From Isoetes taiwanensis (taxonomy: Eukaryota > Streptophyta > Lycopodiopsida > Isoetales > Isoetaceae): 64,000 nt of DNA. This document shows, piece after piece, positions 58,355-64,000 of this stretch. The notes below the pieces were generated by a model. The model was given only the letters and a program-made list of their open reading frames with translations, ran no database searches and was not told the DNA's origin. Position numbers and translations under genes: made by a program. Location: the NCBI GenBank assembly GCA_021234155.1, contig JAJEKV010000022.1, forward strand, positions 3,848,830 through 3,912,829, written 5' to 3'. The stretch's first letter is position 1; every line of letters begins with the position of its first letter.

Positions 58355-60135
58355 ATGGAGCCAGCTTCGAAACAGGTAACAATGTTGAGGTTTTTCGCTC
58401 TGATTTATTACAGAGATTGAATTTAAAGCTTTTCCATTTTATTTGCGATTCTTAGGTTGCTAGGGACAGAGCGTGAATTCGCTACTTGCCGTGGTCTGCC
58501 TTCGGTGGGAAAGAAGCCCAAGCAGTTGAAGCCGGAAGATGTTTCGGAAACTGAATGGTTACAGGTTTGGAAGTGTCCCCTTGAATGTGGGAAAATGAAG
58601 ATCAAGGACGCCCGGCCCGTGTTTCGTGGCTGAATTGATGATTTGATTAACAAGGTATACCGTAAGAAGCTGGTTAATCACGGGTTCGAACTCAATTTGC
58701 AAGAGCTTTTCGCGATGGCAAAGACACCAACAAGGCTCTTGCAAACCCAAAGGAGTTTTTAGTGAACTGGGCTTCTTTTGCTGCAGACTCGCACAAGGAT
58801 TCCGTGAAGAAAAGGTCAAGGAAAAACCCTGTCAATACTTTTGAGAAGAAGATTCAGATTGTGATGGGCCGGGTAAGAAAGCTCAGGGAAATGAAGGGTG
58901 AGGCTGTGAACAGGCTAATCAAAGTTGAAGAAGAGGTGCTGAGGATGGAAGGCAGCCTGGCTGCTTCTGAAGTTGTGTGCAACAGATTAGCGGTCATTGC
59001 GCAGAAATACAAATTCAGATGTGACTTGAAACGAGATTTTGCAGATGATGCTGAATATCAGAAGACAACTGCACATTTGAAGACAGAGGAGGACTTGTTA
59101 AAGTGTCTTCTCCAGCAGACTCTGTTGAGCATGGATAAGGGCAAGTACAACTCTTTGGTTGATGAGGTTTCAATACTGAAACGAGATATAGCAGCATTTG
59201 ATGTAAGTATTGAAAAGTGGCATTCAAAAGCAACTCAAATTTACGCGGCTCTGCTACAGAATAATAAGAAATTTCAGGCCATCAACATCAACATGGGTAT
59301 TTATAACTTTCCTCTATCTTCTACTTCTGAAGCTTGTGTCTTGTGTGGCCTTGATTTTAGTGATGAATACACCATGCATGTTCAGCTGAAGTGCAGCCAT
59401 AATTACCACTTAGCTTGCTTTTCTTCTGTGCTGGATAGCATGCAGTGTTTAGGTGCAGGTTGTGATGAATCAGTGCCTTATGCACGTTTGGTTGAGCTTG
59501 GGCTTATGAGTGATCAGACAAGTGCTCATGAGGATGATGCTAGCCATGATGAGCAAGAGTCTGGGGAAGAAACAGAAACTGATGAACCCAAGAGTGGTAA
59601 GATCCAAAAAAAGAAAATTTGTAATTGATGAAGAAGGTAGCAGCTCTGGACATGACAGTGTGCCTGAGAGAACAATGAAGAAACGCATGACGAGGAGTGC
59701 AAGAAAGAAAATACTTGAGAGTAAGTTTGTGCTTATTGACTTTGTGCTTATTGAGTGCTGGATTCTAACTGACTATGACAGATGCAGATGAAGCTAAGTA
59801 GAGCCCAAAGTCTCCCAAACATCTAGTAAATAAAGGTGAGTGTTTTCATATTGTGATGCTATTCTTGTCTCATATTATGTTGATCTTGTTTGTTCTTCTT
59901 CAGCTGTGAAAGACATCAACATGCAATTCTTAATGGATGGACTATGTGCTGATGAAGGTGAAGAAGCTTTTGGCAGTCCACTCAGTAGCAAATCCAAAGG
60001 TATTGTATGTTTGACCTTCATTACTTAGATAGTTAGGCTGCTGACTTTAAATCTTTCTCTTTAAAGTTGTTTCGATGCTTGTAGAGCTTAAGGAGTTGGG
60101 GAGCCAACAATTATGCCCTAAAACCCGATGAAGGA
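58355..60135 (+). pseudogene. RING-like zinc finger gene, paralogue of the 10.4-14.0 kb gene
   Basis: Exon 1 (58355-58375, MEPASKQ) has donor CAG|GTAAC. An N-terminal domain follows (LKPEDVSETEWLQVW, then KIKDARPVFRG, then DLINKVYRKKL); its pattern W..., GK, I, RP, LI.K.Y matches the other gene. The long frame at 58762-59628 reads VNWASFAADSHKDSVKKRS, a coiled region and a RING-like finger CVLCGLDF then CSHNYHLAC, with CLGAGC completing eight ligands (residues about 192-234). An acidic tail with SKKRKF follows after a one-base break in an A run at 59610. Later exons include VKDINMQFLMDGLCADEGEE (59904-59997). A stop and shift near 58630-58700 break the upstream part. RING fingers usually act in ubiquitin transfer; here the function is unknown. 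No FCP1 domain follows. Confidence 0.6.
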
Positions 60136-60659
60136 TTTGCACGGTGCTGATGTTCATGTTGCCGATGTTCATGATGGGTGGACGTTCATGATCTTTGGTC
60201 TTTGAAATGTTGAACATTGGTAAGTGAGAGAATGTGTGGTTCTTGATTCCAATATCGCCCTATTATTGTTTGATTATGTTTTTTCGATGTGTTTCCTTTT
60301 TTATATCGGTTAAAGGCAAGCGACATTGTCCAAAAGGAAGATGTTATTTCTTCTCCGGACAACGAGGAGGAAAATGGGTGACTCTTGCGAGAGTCATATA
60401 TCTGCCGCAAAGGTTTAAAAAGAAAAAAATTAAGTTGTATCTTCTCGATTTGTGGGAACTTCTAATCTTCTAATATGCTATCATACCTATGAAGTGATTT
60501 AAGTTATTGAAGATGGGATGCAATTTTGTCTGCTAAGCATCCTCCAATTTTGTACTTGGTTCAATTTTGTATACGGGTTACTGAATCAATATATTTATAT
60601 ATCCACCTTGGATATTATGTGAGATGATTAGGCTGAAAATTAAATTTAAGACCATTGGA

Positions 60660-61020
60660 TCGATTCTGATACCATTGAATTTTAACCATTAAGTTTAACC
60701 ATTAAAATTAATTAATGGTTGCTTGAAGTGGATAATCATAGACTTAGATGACCATTAGATTTAGATAAGCATAGAATTAACCAAACCCATTTGCATTAAC
60801 CAAACCCATTTGCATTAACCAATGGTTTTATTTTGATTAACCAATGATATTAACCAATGGTTTTATTTTGATTAACCAATGATATTAACCAATGATATTA
60901 ACTCATTTGCATTAACCATTTGCATTAACCAATGGTTTTATTAACCAATGGTTTGAACCCATTTACATTAACCAATGGTTTGAACCCATTTGCATTAACC
61001 AATGGTTTTATTTTGTTCTT
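60660..61020. repeat. Degenerate AACCAATGGTT repeats
   Basis: ATTAACCAATGGTTTTATT, ATTAACCAATGATATTAACC and CATTTGCATTAACC recur about twelve times. The core AACCAATGGTT is nearly palindromic. Confidence 0.8.
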
Positions 61021-61125
61021 GGCATTTACAAGTTTAAATTGTCAATGAAATTGTTGGAATGAAATTGTCAATTGTATGGTTTTATTGTTAATTGAGTTGG
61101 TCACTTATCTAATCTTTTGGTAATT

Positions 61126-61515
61126 TTAGACTTGGATGACTTGGCTACTGACTTGGCCATATTGCCTGATGACTTGGCTGTTGACTTGGCTACTGACTTG
61201 GCCATATTGCCCTCGATGACTTAACATTGACTTGGCTGGCCGATTTGCTCGCCACCTTGTTCTGGCCGACTTGTACGTTGACTTGTCTGCCGACTTGGTG
61301 TTGACTTGGCTGCCACCTTGCCTGCCGACTTGGTACCGATTTGTTCGCCACTTTGTCTGGCGACTTGTCGTTGACTTACCCGGCCGACTTGAACGTTGAC
61401 TTGGTCGCCACCTTGCCTGGCCGACTTGGCTACATTGATTTGCGTGCCACCTTCTCTCTCGGCCGACTTGTTCTGTTGACTTTCCCGGCTGACTTGTCGT
61501 TGACTTACCTCGTTG
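61126..61515. repeat. GACTTGG minisatellite
   Basis: About 25 units of the form (C/G)TTGACTTGGCTGCCGACTTG, a 12-bp half-unit GACTTGGCTNNC repeated with changes. The minus strand is open and would encode a Lys/Ser/Gln-rich repeat (KST.R.GK), so it may be a low-complexity coding tract of the neighbouring minus-strand gene. Confidence 0.75.
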
Positions 61516-61836
61516 TTTTGTTTCTTTGTATTTGCCGCCGCTAGCAACATCACATTGTGCTAATATATGTGAGCAAGTCTGCAAACTTTCAAGTATGTTT
61601 TCATGGACATCAGCTTCCAATTCAAACATATTACATCCCACATCTTTCATTTCAAAATTGCATGACACAACCGGTGGCTATAAACAACTGCGATCGGCTC
61701 ATATTCAAGCAGCTCATATTTGTTGTCTCCTACCGGTTTATAAAACTTGCTGTCACAACGACTTCCCTCCTCCCAAATTTTTGGCCCCATGGGTCTTTGT
61801 AGGCCTTCTCTACAACATGCTTAGGTATAGTGCACT

Positions 61837-62250
61837 TTAAGATGTAGAAGTCAACCTTCTCTTTGTTATTATTATTCGGGCGCAACCCTTTGCAAAGTTC
61901 TTCCCTACATCAATAATATCTGATTTCCACTTAGCATCCCCCTCATAGACTGGCCCATCCACAAGTGCAGTATCATCTTGAATCCCTGGTCTTAATTCTG
62001 AAAAAGTCCAGGTACCTATTCTATCTTTGTTTATGCACTTCGCATTACTTACCCAACCAACAGTCATGACAAAAGCACGAGTAATTCATATGTGCAACTT
62101 GAGTAGCATCCTTGGAGTTCTTGGTTCGATAAAGTAGTAGCGCGATCAAAAGCTGCTCAACTCGCTTTACTTCATCAATCTTTATCTCCCAAAAGTACCT
62201 AAAAACAATTAATAGTTTGTTACAGTTAGTAATGTTTACCACGCTAAAGA
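61837..62250 (-). pseudogene. C-terminal fragment of a transposase related to the 7.7-kb element
   Basis: Minus-strand pieces EIKIDEVKRVEQLLIALLLY, VAHMNYSCFCHDCWLGK and then KCINKDRIGTWTFSEL align with VAHRGLSCFCGNCLKGN and CVNKHRLKNWKY near 9655-9745 of the 7.7-kb transposon. Cysteine spacing (CFCxxC...C) is kept. The segment after it, DTALVDGPVYEGDAKW, matches the acidic stretch after 9760 in position. The rest of the protein is not found in the window. With the RING-type gene to its left in convergent orientation, it repeats the gene arrangement of the 7.7-kb element in inverse order. Confidence 0.5.
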
Positions 62251-62337
62251 TCGGTGCAGCGAGTTGGTACAAAGATCGGCAATGCAAGAAGACCGGTACA
62301 ACAGTCTTCATTAACATATGCAGTACCTATGTTTGTC

Positions 62338-62412
62338 AGAATCTTTGAAGTAACAAAGTTTAAAATGAAACGCACTAATTTGCTCAAAACGCACTTCAAA
62401 AGGAATCTTTAA
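62338..62412. repeat. Inverted homologue of the 3041-3095 segment
   Basis: GTTTAAAATGAAACGCACT, then AAACGCACTTC, then GGAATCTTT; reverse complemented this gives the same order as 3041-3095. The shared exact core is about 19 bp. Confidence 0.55.
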
Positions 62413-62908
62413 AAGATTCCCTAAAATCCCCCCCAAAATGTCCCTTTTTGTGGTATATTTGTGACAAGTGTGACAATATGAAAATTTTAGGCATCATTTT
62501 GGAGGGGGGTGTGAACTTAGCTTCCATTCAAAATTGTTTGACATCCCTTTTTGGCCCCCCTAGTTTGGTTTGCGAAATAGTAATATTTTCAAAAACTAAA
62601 CAAAATAGACATTGGAAAAAACAGCAAGCACACTAAAGTGCCAAAAAGGTATTTTATTCAAAGTTTTCCAAATCAGTACAAAACTATGAACAAAACTGTA
62701 AAAAATGCAACACATTTTGACATTGCCTCATTGAAGCAAACATATGCCTCATTGAACAAACTTACACTTTGAAGCGCAAGTTGGAGTCGAAGACGCTCGC
62801 TCTTCATCTTATATACTTGCTCTTATTTGCTCATCCGTCTTGCTATAGACTTATGTATACCACGATGACAATGCGTGGACATAACGTCTTCAAAATAAAT
62901 TTCTGGGT
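62413..62908. other. No gene recognised
   Basis: AT-rich spacer with C-run and G-run clusters and no coding pattern. GCCTCATTGAA occurs twice near 62725-62755. Confidence 0.4.
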
Positions 62909-63184
62909 GGTATAGATTTATACCACAATAGGTAGTGCTGCGCGGATATGACATGCCAGAGAGTTCACATGGTATAAATTTATACCGCAAGTGGACTCGA
63001 GCGGTATAAATTTATACCGCAAGAGGACTCGAGCGGTATAAATTTATACCGCGAGAGCTCTCTCGATTCACTGCGAGAGCTCTCACGGTATAAATTTATA
63101 CCGTGAGAGCTCCCTCGTTATACCACGAGAGCTCTCTCGGTATAAATTTATACCGCGACAGCTCTCTCGGTATAAATTTATACC
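62909..63184. repeat. GTATAAATTTATAC palindrome array near the right edge
   Basis: Seven copies of GGTATAAATTTATACC (the first with one changed base) start at about 62909, 62971, 63003, 63035, 63087, 63139 and 63169. GAGAGCTCTC palindromes occupy several spacers. The core is the same as in the methyltransferase gene introns at 565-690 and 1787-1863. Confidence 0.9.
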
Positions 63185-63206
63185 GCAGAAAACCTTCAGA
63201 CAACCA

Positions 63207-63243
63207 ATTCTAGAATGGGACTCGCATGAAACCAACAAACCGC
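63207..63243. repeat. 37-bp direct repeat, left copy
   Basis: ATTCTAGAATGGGACTCGCA and 17 further bases recur exactly at 63862-63898. The two copies flank the LINE 3' end. Confidence 0.9.
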
Positions 63244-63379
63244 TAGACTTGCTTCTCATTCATCTCAGCAGATTTTCTACAATGGTGGATAGTGGGTAGC
63301 CGCACACATGCGAACTACCCATAAAAAATAAAGGGAAAATCCAATTATATCATTTGGACCCCAACAAAATACAATGCTA

Positions 63380-63500
63380 ATAGAGACTGGGCTAGTGTAC
63401 CTGCCGAAAGCTTATCATCGGGATTAAAAAACCCCGCCCTTTCGGGTTTTTGAGGAAAAACCCTAGTGATAAGCCTTCGGCAAGGGGCTTGGACAAACGT
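63380..63500 (-). mobile_element. LINE 3' UTR fragment, copy C
   Basis: On the minus strand, GGGTTTTTCCTCAAAAACCC and then GAAAGGGCGGGG and TTTTTTAATCCC form the same hairpin element found in the 3' UTRs of copies A (15880-15950) and B (33290-33340). No reverse transcriptase coding was recognised beside it. Confidence 0.55.
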
Positions 63501-63861
63501 AAGGCATAAAAATCGCTCCCAAAACCCACGAATGGAAAAGTCGAAACAGATGCCGCTCGCTAACCTGTACCTGCACATCACCAACAAAACAACAAGACAA
63601 AACAAACCTCCCGTGAGTGGAGGGCTGATTCTGTAGCGTGCCACGCGATAAAAATACAATAACAAAGAAGGGGGGGAGGGTGGGTTCAAAGAGAATAAGG
63701 TGCGGTGAGAGAGAAGAGGAAGCGCCGATGAGATGTTGATGCAGAAACGCGCCTAAAATAGCGAACTCCCAACCAGAATGGGCATGCGCCGCCCGCATGC
63801 ATGCAAAACATGCATGCTCGTCCCATTCTAGAATGGCGATCCGATGTCTCGGATCGATGGG

Positions 63862-63898
63862 ATTCTAGAATGGGACTCGCATGAAACCAACAAACCGC
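63862..63898. repeat. 37-bp direct repeat, right copy
   Basis: Exact copy of 63207-63243. A nearby CCATTCTAGAATGG palindrome lies at about 63822-63835. Confidence 0.9.
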
Positions 63899-64000
63899 CC
63901 GAATACCAAAGGACTTCCTTACAAACTAGGATCGAGGACGAAGGTCACAGGACGAAGGCTAAAGGCCGGAAAAGGACAGCAAGAAAGAAACGCCAAATTG

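Overview
The window is plant-type nuclear DNA: AT-rich, low in genes, with GT-AG introns and plant-type proteins (a BTB/POZ protein and a VFB-like F-box fragment). The retrotransposon primer site TGGTATCAGAGC matches plant initiator tRNA-Met. I cannot name the species; a streptophyte (seedless land plant or charophyte alga) fits but is not proven. Only one intact ordinary host-type gene is clear, the BTB/POZ gene at 45204-46175. Most of the remainder is nested or adjacent mobile elements.

Layout. 1-2.6 kb: a decayed five-exon gene joining a ParB-like region to a bacterial-style N4/N6 DNA methyltransferase, with GTATAAATTTATAC palindromes in two introns and at its 3' end. 4.7-5.1 kb: three phase-consistent exons of an unknown gene. 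6.6-14.3 kb: a complete 7.7-kb DNA transposon inserted inside a (GATA)n array. It carries a decayed transposase (+) and a convergent gene (-) that appears to join a RING-like zinc finger to an FCP1-type phosphatase; a 654-bp hAT-type MITE sits inside the latter. 15.8-19.7 kb: a 5'-truncated LINE and a tandem array of a repeat of about 0.9 kb. 19.7-31.7 kb: a 12.0-kb EnSpm/CACTA-like element inserted with a CAA target duplication into a second LINE copy, which itself interrupts the last 0.9-kb repeat unit; repeat and LINE resume at 31.7-33.7 kb. 33.7-40.1 kb: no gene recognised. 40.1-45.0 kb: a copia element with identical 204-bp LTRs and a GTTTA target duplication. 45.2-46.2 kb: the BTB gene. 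46.4-56.6 kb: a 10.3-kb Mutator-like element with a 9-bp target duplication, kilobase-scale terminal arrays of GGGATCCC palindromes, a transposase with SWIM zinc finger, and a second unidentified gene. 58.3-62.3 kb: a second RING-type gene and a transposase C-terminal fragment related to those of the 6.6-14.3 kb element. 62.9-63.2 kb: the GTATAAATTTATAC palindromes again, then a LINE 3' end.

The main pattern is that three DNA-element families and the methyltransferase locus each carry a private family of short perfect palindromes, placed in termini, introns or intergenic gaps. The copia insertion lies about 150 bp after the BTB stop codon and the Mutator-like insertion about 180 bp before its start codon, so that gene is hemmed in on both sides. 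Many reading frames break at homopolymers, so some apparent pseudogenes may reflect sequencing error as well as decay.
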